A stretch of 64,000 nt of DNA from UBA8941 sp963780545 (GCA_963780545.1 CAWACK010000022.1:4620-68619), one strand, 5' to 3'; positions 1 to 9,288 are shown, numbered from the stretch's first letter. Program-made: numbers and translations. The notes: generated by a model not told the origin, from the letters alone.

Positions 1-2
1 TA

Positions 3-1178
3 TCTAGATTATACATCTGGCCCAAGCTGACCTGCGACATGCAGACCGAGGTGGAGGGCATAGCGAAGGGCGTCGGAAACCGCGGGTTGAAGTGGGATGT
101 ATGGGACATCCTCGCCTGCAACGCTTGGGGTGACATACCCGTGTACATGAGCCTCTACGGCAACAGCGTCAAAGAAGGCGCCGCCAACAAAGACACGCCG
201 GATCAGGCTCCCTCTGACCACTGCAGCGCCTTCATCGCAACTGGCTCGTGGACAAAGAGCGGGGACGTTGTGATGGCCCACAGCACGTGGACCAACTACG
301 CAGGCGGCGAGTGCGGGAACGTCATCTACGAGATAGTTCCGGCAACTGGTCATAGGTTTATGATGCAGAGCAACGGCGGGTCGATCTGGAGTGGCCCAGA
401 CTGGCTCTACAACGATGTGGGACTTATGGTCACCGAGACCACGATCCCCGGCATGAGCGTCTACGATCCGAGCGGCCTCCCTGTTTTCGTCCGCGAACGG
501 CTTGCGATACAGTACGGTGGCTCGATCGACGACTTCCTCTTCTTCATGATGGACCACAACAGCGGCGCCTACGCGAACGAGTGGCTCGTCGGCGACGCGA
601 AAACTCGAGAGATAGGCTCTCTGCAGCTTGGCTGTAAGCAGTGGGACCTACGACGCAGCTTCGATGACATGATAGTCTCCACAAACTTACCCAAAGGGCC
701 CAACATCCTGAAGGAGACGACCTACGACATGGCGAATACGCAAACGTCACCCTACTGGAGGATGCAGAGAGCGCTTCAGATCAGGGATCAGTATGCTGGC
801 AGCCACCTCGTCGACTACGAGGTCGGTGAGAGCTTCGAGGCGGACACCTACGACATGTACCTACAGAAAGATGTGCCAACCATGAGGTGCCTGTGTGGGA
901 TCGGTGAATCAGAATATAATGCGCCGCCGCTAACGCTGTGGGATGGCACGCCGATAACTGGGCCTTACCCGAATGGTTCGTGCGATGCCAAGGTCACAAC
1001 CGGATCTATGGTTATGGGGGGCATGGGCATGTGGGGGCGCTTCGGCCACGGCAACGGGTTGGTCTTCAAGGCTTCGGACTTCTTGAAGGCGAATCCAGAG
1101 TATGTATGGCAGCTACCCTACCTCCGCGACATGCCGAACAATGGTGTGCCGGTGCCTTGGACCAAATTCCCAATATAG
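3..1178 (+). CDS. Phospholipase B-like / C45-type Ntn-hydrolase (5' partial)
   Basis: The frame is open to the left edge, so the N-terminus lies outside the window; the first internal ATG is at 39. Counting from that ATG, Cys62 opens the motif CSAFIATGSWTKSGDVVMAH, which fits the self-processed nucleophile Cys of phospholipase B-like and acyl-CoA:6-aminopenicillanate acyltransferase-like (peptidase C45) Ntn-hydrolases. These enzymes cleave amide bonds after autocatalytic exposure of Cys. Residues before Cys62 would then be removed as a propeptide. The C-terminal part is rich in aromatic residues and Gly, as in this family. The substrate cannot be read from sequence. It stands alone, with the next genes on the opposite strand. 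Family fairly sure, substrate unknown. Confidence 0.75.
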   Translation, partial: SRLYIWPKLTCDMQTEVEGIAKGVGNRGLKWDVWDILACNAWGDIPVYMSLYGNSVKEGAANKDTPDQAPSDHCSAFIATGSWTKSGDVVMAHSTWTNYAGGECGNVIYEIVPATGHRFMMQSNGGSIWSGPDWLYNDVGLMVTETTIPGMSVYDPSGLPVFVRERLAIQYGGSIDDFLFFMMDHNSGAYANEWLVGDAKTREIGSLQLGCKQWDLRRSFDDMIVSTNLPKGPNILKETTYDMANTQTSPYWRMQRALQIRDQYAGSHLVDYEVGESFEADTYDMYLQKDVPTMRCLCGIGESEYNAPPLTLWDGTPITGPYPNGSCDAKVTTGSMVMGGMGMWGRFGHGNGLVFKASDFLKANPEYVWQLPYLRDMPNNGVPVPWTKFPI

Positions 1179-1252
1179 AGTCGCGGGTGCTCTAAGACAG
1201 ACAGGTAAACCACAGACGAATTAATTCTTTGAAAATTTGTACGCAAATCTGG

Positions 1253-1477
1253 TTATATTCTCAGTTGTGGGATTACCTCATCTGAGAGTAGACGGATATC
1301 CTTGAGACCCTTCCTCTGAGCGTATGCCTCTATATTGGACTCAGCGTCCCCGTTCAGATGCGACGGGTCGATGTAGAGGATGAATGTTGAGCTGGGCTCA
1401 GGGTTCACGTAGTAAGCATTCACTCCGAAGGAGACCAAGACTCCCGTGGATTGGCTCATCTCGTTCACGAACTTCAA
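1253..1477 (-). CDS. Small hypothetical protein (74 aa)
   Basis: Open frame of 74 codons from ATG. The mixed beta/alpha composition (segments GVLVSFGVNAYYV, FILYIDPSHL, then a helix) looks like a compact folded domain. I recognise no family. The region just upstream (1480-1625) holds a G+C-rich alternating tract, so the gene may be a remnant whose 5' part was lost. Confidence 0.4.
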   Translation of the reverse strand: MKFVNEMSQSTGVLVSFGVNAYYVNPEPSSTFILYIDPSHLNGDAESNIEAYAQRKGLKDIRLLSDEVIPQLRI

Positions 1478-1597
1478 GCCTCCGCTTCCGGAATCATACC
1501 CGCTTCCTCTGGAAGAGGCATTTTCCCTGAAGTTTAAAAATTATTTTGAAGCTCTCAGCCTCGGCGTTGGCATCCTGAATAAATTCCAGCTTTGCCG

Positions 1598-1613
1598 TCG
1601 CGCGCCGCGCGCC
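1598..1613. repeat. Alternating CG tract
   Basis: The sequence CGCGCGCCGCGCGCC lies in an intergenic stretch. It belongs to the (CG)n-like tract family found throughout this window, mostly between genes and at gene-fragment boundaries. Confidence 0.7.
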
Positions 1614-1625
1614 GATCATGGGTAC

Positions 1626-1847
1626 CTACAATTTACCAATCGATTGCCAAGGCTCCGGGGGCCAAGCTGGATGCCAACCGCAGAATCTACACGGGGTTGA
1701 GGTTGTTTGTCCCTTCGCCTTTCTATCATTCTCCTCTGGAGCATTGAAAATGATGATCCCATTGCACCCCTGACATTCAATGTAAACGTCAGGTGTTGAG
1801 TGATTCGCGCTGATCCATGTTGTTTTGTTGTAATCGCGTATAGTCAT
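1626..1847 (-). CDS. Small zinc-ribbon-like protein (73 aa)
   Basis: The 73-aa product carries two Cys pairs, IECQGCNG (about residues 24-31) and TPCRFCGWH (about 51-59). Spacing of roughly 25 residues is typical of a treble-clef or ribbon zinc site. It starts three bases after the stop of the small gene at 1850-2014 on the same strand, which suggests co-transcription and supports both being real. The function is unknown. It may be a small nucleic-acid-binding or accessory protein. Confidence 0.5.
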   Translation of the reverse strand: MTIRDYNKTTWISANHSTPDVYIECQGCNGIIIFNAPEENDRKAKGQTTSTPCRFCGWHPAWPPEPWQSIGKL

Positions 1848-1849
1848 GT

Positions 1850-2014
1850 CTAAACCTTCGTGTATGGTAGACCTAGCTTCTGGGCTGGGCTACCCTGAAA
1901 CCCTACTGGGTAAGGAAGATAGTAGCCGAAGGGTAGGCCGTAGTCAAGGACACCTGACGCGATCACTAGAGCCGCGACAACTAGGAGAAGGATAAGAATC
2001 GTCGAGGTCTTCAT
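1850..2014 (-). CDS. Short secreted or membrane peptide gene (54 aa)
   Basis: A complete ATG-to-TAG frame of 54 codons. The N-terminus MKTSTILILLLVVAALVIAS is a strong signal sequence or single membrane anchor. It is followed by a Tyr/Gly/Pro-rich tail (YGLPFGYYLPYPVG). A similar aromatic YYYG/PFGY segment follows a membrane helix in the SHOCT-type protein at 6541. The stop lies two bases before the ATG of the zinc-ribbon gene at 1847, so the pair looks like an operon. Function unknown. Confidence 0.5.
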   Translation of the reverse strand: MKTSTILILLLVVAALVIASGVLDYGLPFGYYLPYPVGFQGSPAQKLGLPYTKV

Positions 2015-2096
2015 TGATAGACTCTCCGCGTGCCGCCGCCCCTCTTACGCTTTAAAATGTATTTGCCGCCTCTCTTACCGGTATGAACCTTGCATG

Positions 2097-2339
2097 TCAA
2101 TGCTTGCTCCTCTCCTTGATCGCTTTAATGATCGTGGTTTGGTTGACTCCTAGGGCTAGGGCTGCCGCTGGTATATCACCGGTGTAGAGGCTGAGCCCCA
2201 CTATCGCGTATTTGATGATCTGGGCTCGCGTCGGCTTCTTCAAGCCGAATCTCCTCCAACCCTTCCGGGTCTTGATGTACCAAAAAGCGCCCTTGTGGTA
2301 GGTGCCGTCTGCCTTCTTGGTGCGTATGATGTCTCCGAT
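2097..2339 (-). pseudogene. 3' fragment of a HTH-type protein joined to the protease remnant
   Basis: In the minus frame ending at the TGA at 2097-2099 the product contains GAFWYIKTRKGWRRFGLKKP, then a helix-turn-helix-like tail (DIPAAALALGVNQTTIIKAI). It has no start codon of its own. Its left boundary is exactly the GCGCGCGCGC tract at 2340-2350, on whose other side lies an S1C protease fragment. I infer the 3' end of an unrelated DNA-binding gene fused at the tract. Parent gene unknown. Confidence 0.6.
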
Positions 2340-2350
2340 CGCGCGCGCGC
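2340..2350. repeat. CG tract at a chimera junction
   Basis: An 11-bp run of alternating C and G. Protease homology to the copy near 46.7 kb stops here, and the HTH-like fragment begins on the other side. The intact protease has an ordinary Leu-Gly-Asn-coding continuation at the equivalent place and no CG run. Confidence 0.85.
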
Positions 2351-2920
2351 TTTAGTGGCGCGGCGTCAGCCGGCATCTGGGAAACCATTATCACTGCTAC
2401 ATCCGAGTAGGGGTCTGACCCGACAACCTCCGCGGTGGCAATGCTCCTGTCGTAGAACTCGACCTCGAGCTTCGATGTGCCGTTCACGACGTGCCAGTTA
2501 GTTAGTATGTGGTTCTTGTCGTCGTAGACGAAGCCTGAGCCCTGGCCCACATCGGACTTGATGACGACGACGGACTTGTAGTTCTCCTTGTAGACCTCGG
2601 CGGGGGTCTGATTCTCTTGTGACTCGAGTGTCGCGTTTAGGGACTTGAGCCCAGCGTTAAGGGTACCGTTGACGGAGGCCAGCTTCCCAGATATGGAGCT
2701 GAGGGAGCTCCCCAGATCCGTTATCTTGGTGCCCTGGGCGTTTAACTGGCCCTGCAGGGTTGTGAGGTTCTGTCTCAGGTTTGTGAGGTCTGTCCTCACG
2801 CCGTCGATTTCGGCCCTGTTGGCGTCGTTCGCCTCCTGTGCAGCCCTCTGGTAGCTGAGGAGCAGGAATGTGTTGGCCCCCGATAGGATCAGGGAGGCCA
2901 ATACCAGGATTGTGAGTAGG
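2351..2920 (-). pseudogene. Fragment of S1C (HtrA-like) serine protease
   Basis: Near-identical in layout to residues 16-205 of the intact protease at 46033-47334. It has a membrane anchor, a coiled-coil linker (REGVRTDL/NLRQNLTTLQ type), the catalytic His in LTNWHVVNG and the Asp in YSDVAVI. The Ser segment and PDZ domain are missing because homology ends at the CG tract at 2340-2350. The 5' end is also damaged: homology stops at about 2918, beside a second tract (GCGCGCG, 2921-2927), and no good start remains upstream of the ATG at 2901. It cannot encode an active protease. Confidence 0.85.
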
Positions 2921-3071
2921 GCGCGCGGGCCATTTCTTAGTGGAGGATACGCGCGACGTCATGCTTGGTCCCATGAAGATTGAGTTCTGCATCGCCCGTG
3001 ATGGTACAATTCTTAGGGAACGTGTATGATATAGTTAATTTAATCAAGATGAGGACATAGGATGTGGATAT

Positions 3072-4271
3072 TTGATTTTCGAATTCATTTGGGTGCTCTG
3101 GATCTTAATCGGCTTTCTATTTACAATCCACGGGATATATTCTGGGCTCTCGTTTCTAAGCATCAATAGGAAACTGAATCGTAGAACTTGGAAGCACCCG
3201 AGGCGTAAAGCAGACGCTCCCATCTGCCTGATTGTTCCACTTTACAAGGAGGATGAGGAGAGCGTATCTAAGACATTCACAAGCCTCGCGGAACAGGACT
3301 ACCCCTCTGAGCTGGTGAAGACCCTCGTAGTTGTGGAGCAAGGCGATGAATCGTCTCTCGACGCCACAGAAATGAAGTTGGACATCCTAAAAGATGCGGG
3401 GTTCAATACGGAGATAATTGTAAAGCCGCCTCCGCGCAGCACAAAGGCGTCGGCAATGAACTTTGCAGTCACCCAAGCGAGTGAACCCTACGTCGGCATC
3501 TATGATGGGGGCGACGTCGTGAACGACAGACTGCAGTTTCGCCGAGCCGTATCACTACTCTCCTCGGGTTACGACGGCGTCGGCATGAGGGTGATCAGGG
3601 GCGGCAGCGCTGTGGTTAGCACCTTCTCCTGGATTGACACGACGATGTGGTGCGACGTCACGTTGCCCGCTCTAGCGTGCTTACTCAGAACGCCGCTCGC
3701 CAGCGGAGAGGGATTATTCGTCAGGAGGGATGCGGTCGAGGCAATCGGTGGCTTCCCCGACTCCCTGACGGAGGATTCTCAGCTGTCTCTGCTCTTCGCC
3801 CAGTTTGGGTTGAAGATGGCGCTTCTAGACAGCGACGTCTACGAGGGTGCGCCAAGTGACCTGAATGGTCTGATCGGGCAGAAGCTCCGGTGGCACAAGG
3901 GGATCTTCTTCTGTCTAAAACAAACTCTCATTAGCAAGTTGCCGATTAGGCGTAAGCTTGAGTTAGCGATAGCGTACAGCGCTCCCTTTGTCTTGATAGC
4001 GATCGCCCTGAGTTTCCTCATGATTGTTCTGGGCGCTCTTTACCCTCAGGTTATCCCGAGTTACATTTTCGTGTGGAGCATCATCGTGACCGTGAGCACG
4101 TTGACTGCGCCTATCTATATGGCGAGGGCTAGATATTCGATTACTCTTAAGTCGAGTCTGCTTCTGCCACTTTACTGGTTTTCGGTCGGCGTTTTGACGG
4201 TTTACGCGTTTTTTTCGCCGAGGGTCCCGTGGTATAAGACTATGAAGCGCTCAGACTTTACCCCAACATAG
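3072..4271 (+). CDS. Membrane GT2 family glycosyltransferase
   Basis: 399 aa. An N-terminal helix (residues 3-30) is followed by a GT-A domain from about 50 (ICLIVPLYKED). DGGD (145-148) is the metal/nucleotide-sugar-binding DxD-type motif, TED (233-235) carries the likely catalytic Asp, and QKLRW (270-274) is the QxxRW motif of processive enzymes. Three to four C-terminal helices (about 300-385) follow. This is the cellulose/hyaluronan-synthase-like layout, so it probably transfers or polymerises sugar at the membrane using a nucleotide- or lipid-linked donor. The start is a TTG with no in-frame ATG near, so it is uncertain. It converges on the flippase at 4318-5868, which suggests a role in surface glycans. 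Confidence 0.82.
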   Translation: MIFEFIWVLWILIGFLFTIHGIYSGLSFLSINRKLNRRTWKHPRRKADAPICLIVPLYKEDEESVSKTFTSLAEQDYPSELVKTLVVVEQGDESSLDATEMKLDILKDAGFNTEIIVKPPPRSTKASAMNFAVTQASEPYVGIYDGGDVVNDRLQFRRAVSLLSSGYDGVGMRVIRGGSAVVSTFSWIDTTMWCDVTLPALACLLRTPLASGEGLFVRRDAVEAIGGFPDSLTEDSQLSLLFAQFGLKMALLDSDVYEGAPSDLNGLIGQKLRWHKGIFFCLKQTLISKLPIRRKLELAIAYSAPFVLIAIALSFLMIVLGALYPQVIPSYIFVWSIIVTVSTLTAPIYMARARYSITLKSSLLLPLYWFSVGVLTVYAFFSPRVPWYKTMKRSDFTPT

Positions 4272-4307
4272 TGTGCGTACCCAGAAAAAATGGTCCCTCC
4301 GCGCGTG
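4271..4307. repeat. Alternating GTGTGCGTAC and CGCGCGTG between convergent genes
   Basis: The 46-bp gap between the convergent glycosyltransferase and flippase genes holds two alternating purine-pyrimidine runs (4271-4280 and 4300-4307). It is one more intergenic example of the tract family. Confidence 0.5.
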
Positions 4308-4317
4308 ATTGGGTTAT

Positions 4318-5868
4318 TCATAGGTTTTCGTATACGTTGAGCAGTTTTTCGAGGGGTTTAGATAATGGGCTGGTGGTTCCGAGGATGGATCTGAACATGT
4401 CGTAGTCCTGCTCTGTGAGGGTTCGGGTGATTTTTAGTGCAGCGAGGTACACGATTGCGAAGGTGACTAAGCCTACTATCAAATCGAGGATGTACCCACC
4501 GGGGATCAGGTACTGTGAGGCGAGGGTTGCTGCCAGCGCCGCGGTTGAGGAGACGTATATTTTGGCTGATGAGGTTGGCTCAAAGGCGAGGTTCAGGTGT
4601 CTCTTGATCCAGATGTGCCCGTATATCGTTGGAAGGATACCCGAGGCGATGGTGCTCGCTATGAGGCCGATTATCCCGAATCTCGGTATCAGGATTACGG
4701 CGAGGGGTGCGCCCACGGCTAGGTTGATCACACCCTTCCACAGGTTCACCCTAGTCTCGCCCTGGCTGTTGAGGAGGTTGCCCTGGCACGTGCTGCCCAC
4801 GCCGATGGGGATGTAGCTGATGACGAGGATGGAGAGGAACAGCGCCGCGTCGGGGAACCGTTCCCCGTATATCGTCCCTATCATGGGGTGGGATAGCCCA
4901 ATGAGTATTAGGACCCCGGGTAAGGCGAAGAGCGACGAGTACTTGACCGCGTTCTGGTACGCGTGTTTGAGGTCCGGGCTGTCCCGTTTGATCCTCGAGA
5001 AGAGGGGGTAGATCGTCGTCTGGATCGGCGCGGTGAGCAGGTTTATGAGGACCACGAAGTTGAGGGCCGTCCCGTAGTTTCCGATCTCCGCGTTTAACAC
5101 GTAGAGGACCATGACGCTGTTTGTGAACTGGGTAAGGCCGCCGGCTATCAGGTTTGAAAGGTATATGGGTAGCCCGAATCTGAGGAGCTCCCTGAGCTTG
5201 CTGGAGGAGAGGTGTGCTCGCTTCAGTCCTGTGGCCCTCAGGTAGAATAGTGCGAAGATGAGTGCGGATGCTCCCACGATCATGTAGGCTGATACGTGGC
5301 CGATGACGGCTCCCATGGGCCCCAGGCCGAGTAGTACGAGGGTGATCGATGTGATCCCCTTGATGATCGAGTAGAGGATCGTCGTCACGTTCTGGAGCTT
5401 GGTCCTCATGAATCCGATGAATACGGCGTTTGCCGCGCCTAGGAGGGTCTGCCCGATCAGTGTGAATGACACTACCCTCATCTGCTGGTCGAGGTCGGGC
5501 TGCTGGAGGAAGTATGTGGAGATGGGTGACGCCAGCAGGAACAGTGCGGCCGCTATTATGGTGGCGACTGTGAGGCTGAACAGGAGGCCCGTCGTGATCG
5601 TCTTGCTCAGCTCGGATTCGTCTGCCTCGCGGTGGTAGAGGGATACGTATCTGGTCAGCGCGCTCTGGATGCCCGGATCCGTGAAGAGCAGGGCTATGCT
5701 GACGGGCACGAATACCTTCGTGTAACTGCCGTACTGTACTGGGCCGAGTACATAGGCGACTATGATTGTGCTCACGGTGAGGATGATGGTTGATATCAGC
5801 TGGCCGATGAGCAGAGAGAGGCTACCGTGCGCCGTCTGCCTAACAAACTTCGGGTACTCATCGGACAT
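4318..5868 (-). CDS. Polysaccharide/lipid-oligosaccharide flippase (MOP/Wzx-like), copy 1
   Basis: 516 aa with about 14 hydrophobic helices from residue 13 onward. The pattern (HGSLSLLIGQLISTIILTVS, then GPVQYGSYTKVFVPVSIALL) is typical of oligosaccharide flippases of the MOP superfamily. These move undecaprenyl- or dolichol-linked oligosaccharides across the membrane. It is highly similar along its whole length to the equally long protein at 41706-43256, so the two are recent paralogues. The neighbouring GT2 gene supports a cell-surface or S-layer glycosylation role. ATG start at 5868. Confidence 0.87.
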   Translation of the reverse strand: MSDEYPKFVRQTAHGSLSLLIGQLISTIILTVSTIIVAYVLGPVQYGSYTKVFVPVSIALLFTDPGIQSALTRYVSLYHREADESELSKTITTGLLFSLTVATIIAAALFLLASPISTYFLQQPDLDQQMRVVSFTLIGQTLLGAANAVFIGFMRTKLQNVTTILYSIIKGITSITLVLLGLGPMGAVIGHVSAYMIVGASALIFALFYLRATGLKRAHLSSSKLRELLRFGLPIYLSNLIAGGLTQFTNSVMVLYVLNAEIGNYGTALNFVVLINLLTAPIQTTIYPLFSRIKRDSPDLKHAYQNAVKYSSLFALPGVLILIGLSHPMIGTIYGERFPDAALFLSILVISYIPIGVGSTCQGNLLNSQGETRVNLWKGVINLAVGAPLAVILIPRFGIIGLIASTIASGILPTIYGHIWIKRHLNLAFEPTSSAKIYVSSTAALAATLASQYLIPGGYILDLIVGLVTFAIVYLAALKITRTLTEQDYDMFRSILGTTSPLSKPLEKLLNVYENL

Positions 5869-6175
5869 CAGGGCTTCAACTTCTATATTTTAGGTCTGCT
5901 TGGGTTCTTGAGGATTGGAGGCGACGGGGTGATCGCTGTCTGCGTAGACGGGTGACAAATTAGGTTTCTGTTATTTCATTAGGCTTCTGAATAATAAGTT
6001 GAGTGTGGTGATCACGCATGCGACATCGTAGTGAGCTCTCACATGTATTCGACATCGTGACATGGATGCGCAACTATGCTATACCGGATCTATCCTCCGA
6101 TGAAGCCAACGGCCTTAGCTGCGTGTGCCATAAAAGAAAATTCTATAAGGGTCCGGGGGAGATGAAGTTTATCAA
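5869..6175. other. Intergenic region, no gene seen
   Basis: Between divergent genes. It contains an alternating run around 6013-6023 (TCACGCATGCGAC context) and presumably both promoters. I see no ORF, RNA structure or repeat. Confidence 0.4.
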
Positions 6176-6400
6176 ATGCCACATTTTTTGAGTGGGTTTC
6201 TGCTCGGCTTGACTCCCGGCACCCTTCTATTGGACTTCACGACACCGGCGGGATTCGGTCAATATGTTAGCCTCGTAATCATCGGCGGTCTTGCTGTTAC
6301 GTTGTACGGAGTTTTTAGGAGCAAAAGCTTGGGTTCAGGCTTCATATGTGGGTTGGTTATCGGTCTGGGACTGGGCATAATGTTACTTGGCTTAATCTAG
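6176..6400 (+). CDS. Small two-helix membrane protein (74 aa)
   Basis: ATG-started. Two Gly-rich hydrophobic segments (residues about 4-40 and 54-74) are separated by a short basic loop (FRSKSLG). This is typical of a small integral membrane protein. No family recognised. It precedes the SHOCT-type membrane gene on the same strand, and the two may be related functionally. Confidence 0.5.
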   Translation: MPHFLSGFLLGLTPGTLLLDFTTPAGFGQYVSLVIIGGLAVTLYGVFRSKSLGSGFICGLVIGLGLGIMLLGLI

Positions 6401-6540
6401 AATGGTGCTTAAGCGCACTCTGAAGAGTCTATAGAATCTCGTCTAGCCCACGATGTTTTTGCATTAGATTTCGAGCCAACTTCCTCGAAGTATTCGTCAT
6501 CGTTTATAGGTTGGGAGGTTCTGAGCAGATTAGAACTGGT

Positions 6541-6914
6541 ATGTTTAGGCCGCATCCGATGAGGTGGATTTTGTTTTGGGTAGTGGCGCTGATCCTGATC
6601 CTCGGAGCCTTTCTACTCGTTGTATCACTACAGCCCAGGCCTTATCCCGGCTACTATTATGGCGTTCCCTTCGGGTATGGGGATTTGGGTTTGGTCTCTT
6701 CGGGATAGTGCTACTCTTCGCCGTCGTCTTCATTGTGATCAGGTTTGCGTTTTGGGGTGCGATGGTTCATCGGGGGAGCTATAGTAGGGGTGGTGGCGTT
6801 AGCGCTGAGGAGATCCTGAGGCAGAGGTATGCTCGCGGAGAGATCTCGAAGGAGCAGTTTGATGAGATGCTTCGTAACGTCCGTGATGCGGATAATAGAA
6901 CCAGGATGGTTTAG
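6541..6914 (+). CDS. SHOCT-domain membrane protein with one frameshift
   Basis: The first part (ATG 6541) gives RWILFWVVALILILGAFLLV and a YPGYYYGVPFGYG stretch. Near 6680 the coding frame shifts by one base and continues as a second helix (LFGIVLLFAVVFIVIRFAFWG), then the C-terminal SHOCT motif EEILRQRYARGEISKEQFDE. SHOCT is a short C-terminal domain found on many membrane proteins, with an unknown and possibly oligomerising role. The shift could be decay or a sequencing indel. A scrap of a related SHOCT gene is at 14168-14253. Confidence 0.65.
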
Positions 6915-7004
6915 CCGCGCCTGTTTCCTCAGATCATCAATGACATACGTATGATTCTCTTACAAGTATGATGGGGGCGGCAGGTCCTTCAAGTCGCGAG
7001 AGCG

Positions 7005-7271
7005 TCAAGAAGGTTCCTTAGACATTATGCCGCTGGAGTAGACGTTGACGGGCCTACTCGAGGAATAGATCTTCCTGACGACGTAGATCCCCGCCGTGTA
7101 CTTCACGATCATCGCAAGCGCGGATACGTCGATGGCGACCCCCATTACGTGAAGGGCCGCCACGACCTCGAGTAACGTCATCTCTTTGTTGCTGAGAATC
7201 TGTCGCAGGAGCTGCTGGAGCTCGCTCCGCCAGAGGATTTGACGCCACTTCCTCATCTCTATCTTCGTCAC
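7005..7271 (-). CDS. Hypothetical protein (88 aa)
   Basis: A basic helical N-terminus (RKWRQILWRSELQQLLRQIL) is followed by a hydrophobic helix-rich centre (MTLLEVVAALHVMGVAIDVS) and a short beta-like end. The layout would suit a small winged-helix or adaptor protein, but no family is recognised. Confidence 0.45.
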   Translation of the reverse strand: MTKIEMRKWRQILWRSELQQLLRQILSNKEMTLLEVVAALHVMGVAIDVSALAMIVKYTAGIYVVRKIYSSSRPVNVYSSGIMSKEPS

Positions 7272-7706
7272 TTATACTTCCTGTAGCTTAAAAAGCCAAG
7301 CGTAAATTACCCGTTTTTTAGCCTGTTTTTTTCGTGTACGAATCATACTAGGTCTGCTCACATGTACGCATTGCGTCGTTAATTCAAATAACAATGTTAC
7401 TTACTCGTCGCGCGTTCGATCAGTATAAAAGAATGGTTTGGGTTGCGCATGTGTTTGTGTTTGGTTCACAGTCACCTGGTATAGGTGGCTGTGACCGTCT
7501 TCGGACTGCTCATCTTCACGGTCGCACGCTTGGTCGTTTAGAAATTCGTGTTTTTAGATTCTCTGAAGCCCTTTAATCGACCCAACAAAAGAGCTGAACC
7601 CCAAACCACAGAACCAGCCGCCGAGAAAACATCGAAGACAGGAAACGTGTGCATGAAGTCATGAACCGACCGTAGAGCCTTCCCTCCCCTACATTAGACC
7701 GCTGAC
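7272..7706. other. Intergenic, edge of IS remnant
   Basis: No convincing gene. It contains a CGCGCGT tract (7409-7415). From about 7580 onward it probably holds the 3' flank of the transposase remnant that follows. I could not define a terminal inverted repeat here. Confidence 0.35.
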
Positions 7707-8282
7707 TCACTCCACGAACCGCTTTATGCACCTGACCAGACGGGGCACACCGGACCTCACCGCCGTCACCGCCACCGCCAGCATCGAGATCAGGCTAAGG
7801 GAGACGTGAATGCAGACCTCGGCCAGACCCCTCACCAGGAGGCGGTCAAGCATCAGCCAGTTCTTGGCCCGGCCGAACAGCCTCTCTATACTCCACCGCT
7901 TCCGGAACAGCCTCACGACCCGCTTAGACCCCTTCGCAACGAAGTCGCGGCCGACCCTCAGCACCCTCCTCGCCCGGGAGTCCCTCCTCACCGGGATTAT
8001 CGGCTCGGCTCCCAACCACTCCGCCGCGTTCCGCACGTTCTCCGAGCTGATCTGGCTGTCCGCCACCATGGTCCTGAACCCGACGCCGAGTCGGCGGGTC
8101 CTCTCCAGCAGGGGTTCGAAGTACAGCTTATCGTTATCGTTACACGGCGCGACAGTGAAGGCAATGGGGAGCTCAGAGTCGACGCAGCAGACCGTGTGGA
8201 CACGGTACCCGAGTATGAAGCCGCGTCTACCCCTTCCGACCTTCGCGTCGGGGTCGCTATTCTTGTCAGGGTCATCTTGGGC
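7707..8282 (-). pseudogene. IS4/IS5-type DDE transposase, 5' truncated
   Basis: The minus frame is open from 8282 to the stop at 7707 (191 aa) without a usable start. It contains DPDAKVGRGRRGFILGYRVH (the segment after the first catalytic Asp), TMVADSQISSENV (second Asp) and FRKRWSIERLFGRAKNWLML (the E-containing YREK-like signature). The N-terminal third, with the first Asp, is missing. At about 8283 an MFS gene fragment begins in the opposite orientation. It belongs to the same broad family as the element at 26577-27899. Confidence 0.8.
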
Positions 8283-8299
8283 TCAGGTAACCAAGAACA

Positions 8300-8905
8300 A
8301 GGTCTGAAGGGCTCAGATGGGGTTTTAAGGGAGTTCAAGGACGTCCTTCAAAACAGAATCATAATCATCGTGAGCATGGTGGCCTTTCTATCCTACTTAG
8401 TATATTCAGGTATACAACCACTAATCTCTGATCTGCTATCCCTCCAACCCTTCCTGGTGAATCCAGGGGAGCTGGGTATCATGTTCTCGGTTGTAAGCTT
8501 CACGGCTATCTTTTTCTCGTTACTCGGGGGATTCCTTCTTGACAGGTTCAATGACGGGAAGATACTTGGCTTAGCCTGCGCGGTAACCTTGGGTGTTACC
8601 TGTTTACTAATTTTTGGGAATACCTACTTGCAGTACTTCCTATTGTTACCTTTTCTGTACGGCTTCAACCGAGTCGAACAGATATTCTTCAAACATTGGT
8701 TGTTAGGGCTAAACCCAAGTCGATGGACTCCGTCGCGTCGATCTTTAACTTTTTTTGCTATACTGGGTTTGCAGCGGCTCCACTCGTATTGGGGCTCTTA
8801 TACAATTCTCAAGGGATAAGCGTCGTATACCTTGTAAACATAGGTTTGCTGCTGGTAAGTATGGCTCTTATTTTGTTAATTCAAAGGCATCGCGTCGTGA
8901 AATAA
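8300..8905 (+). pseudogene. C-terminal half of an MFS transporter, frameshifted
   Basis: Two frames read as one protein: about six hydrophobic helices beginning IIIIVSMVAFLSYLVYSG, with GGFLLDRFNDGK as the cytoplasmic MFS loop. A single-base shift near 8685 leads into FNFFCYTGFAAAPLVLGLLY and the TAA at 8905. The first six helices are absent because an IS remnant abuts the left edge. It is non-functional as it stands. Confidence 0.7.
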
Positions 8906-8932
8906 ATACGAATACATATCGACTCACTAAAG

Positions 8933-9171
8933 TCGCGCACGCATGCGGATCGCTTGTACCTAAAGATTTAGACGTCAGAATACATGCCTGCCCGAATTGT
9001 GGTCTTGTTTTGGATCGTGATGTGAACGCGGCTAGTGTTATACTCCGTAGGGGGATAGGGATGGTGCGTGCCGAATCTACGCCTGTTGGAGAGGGGGCCA
9101 ACACCCAGCTAAACAATGTTGGGCGAGTCGCCTCGATGAATCAGGAAGCCCCCCTCTTTAGAGGTGGGTAG
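8933..9171 (+). pseudogene. C-terminal fragment of IS200/IS605 TnpB
   Basis: Downstream of an alternating run (TCGCGCACGCATGCGG, 8932-8947) the frame reads CGSLVPKDLDVRIHACPNCG, then LVLDRDVNAASVIL. This is the TnpB zinc-ribbon and RuvC-III end with its characteristic D-R-D-x-N-A-A. It ends with the usual ribbon tail near a stem-loop (CCCCTCTTTAGAGGTGGG, about 9151-9168), the IS605-type right-end hairpin. The catalytic N-terminal part is missing, cut at the tract. Confidence 0.8.
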
Positions 9172-9288
9172 CTCACATCTGTTGACATGGATTAGGTTAT
9201 CCGGGTGAGATTAGGTATTGATTCTGAAGTTTGTTTATAACCGGATCTTACTAAATTTTTAGCGGTTACGTGTAGGAGGTGTATTTAG

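Noticed and set aside
7394..7576. 60-aa ORF near 7.4 kb
   Set aside because: Composition looks random, it crosses a CG tract, and there is no family likeness.
7806..8819. Long plus-strand frame over the transposase
   Set aside because: Its first 500 bp are antisense to recognisable DDE transposase motifs. Only the last part (MFS helices) is real coding sequence.
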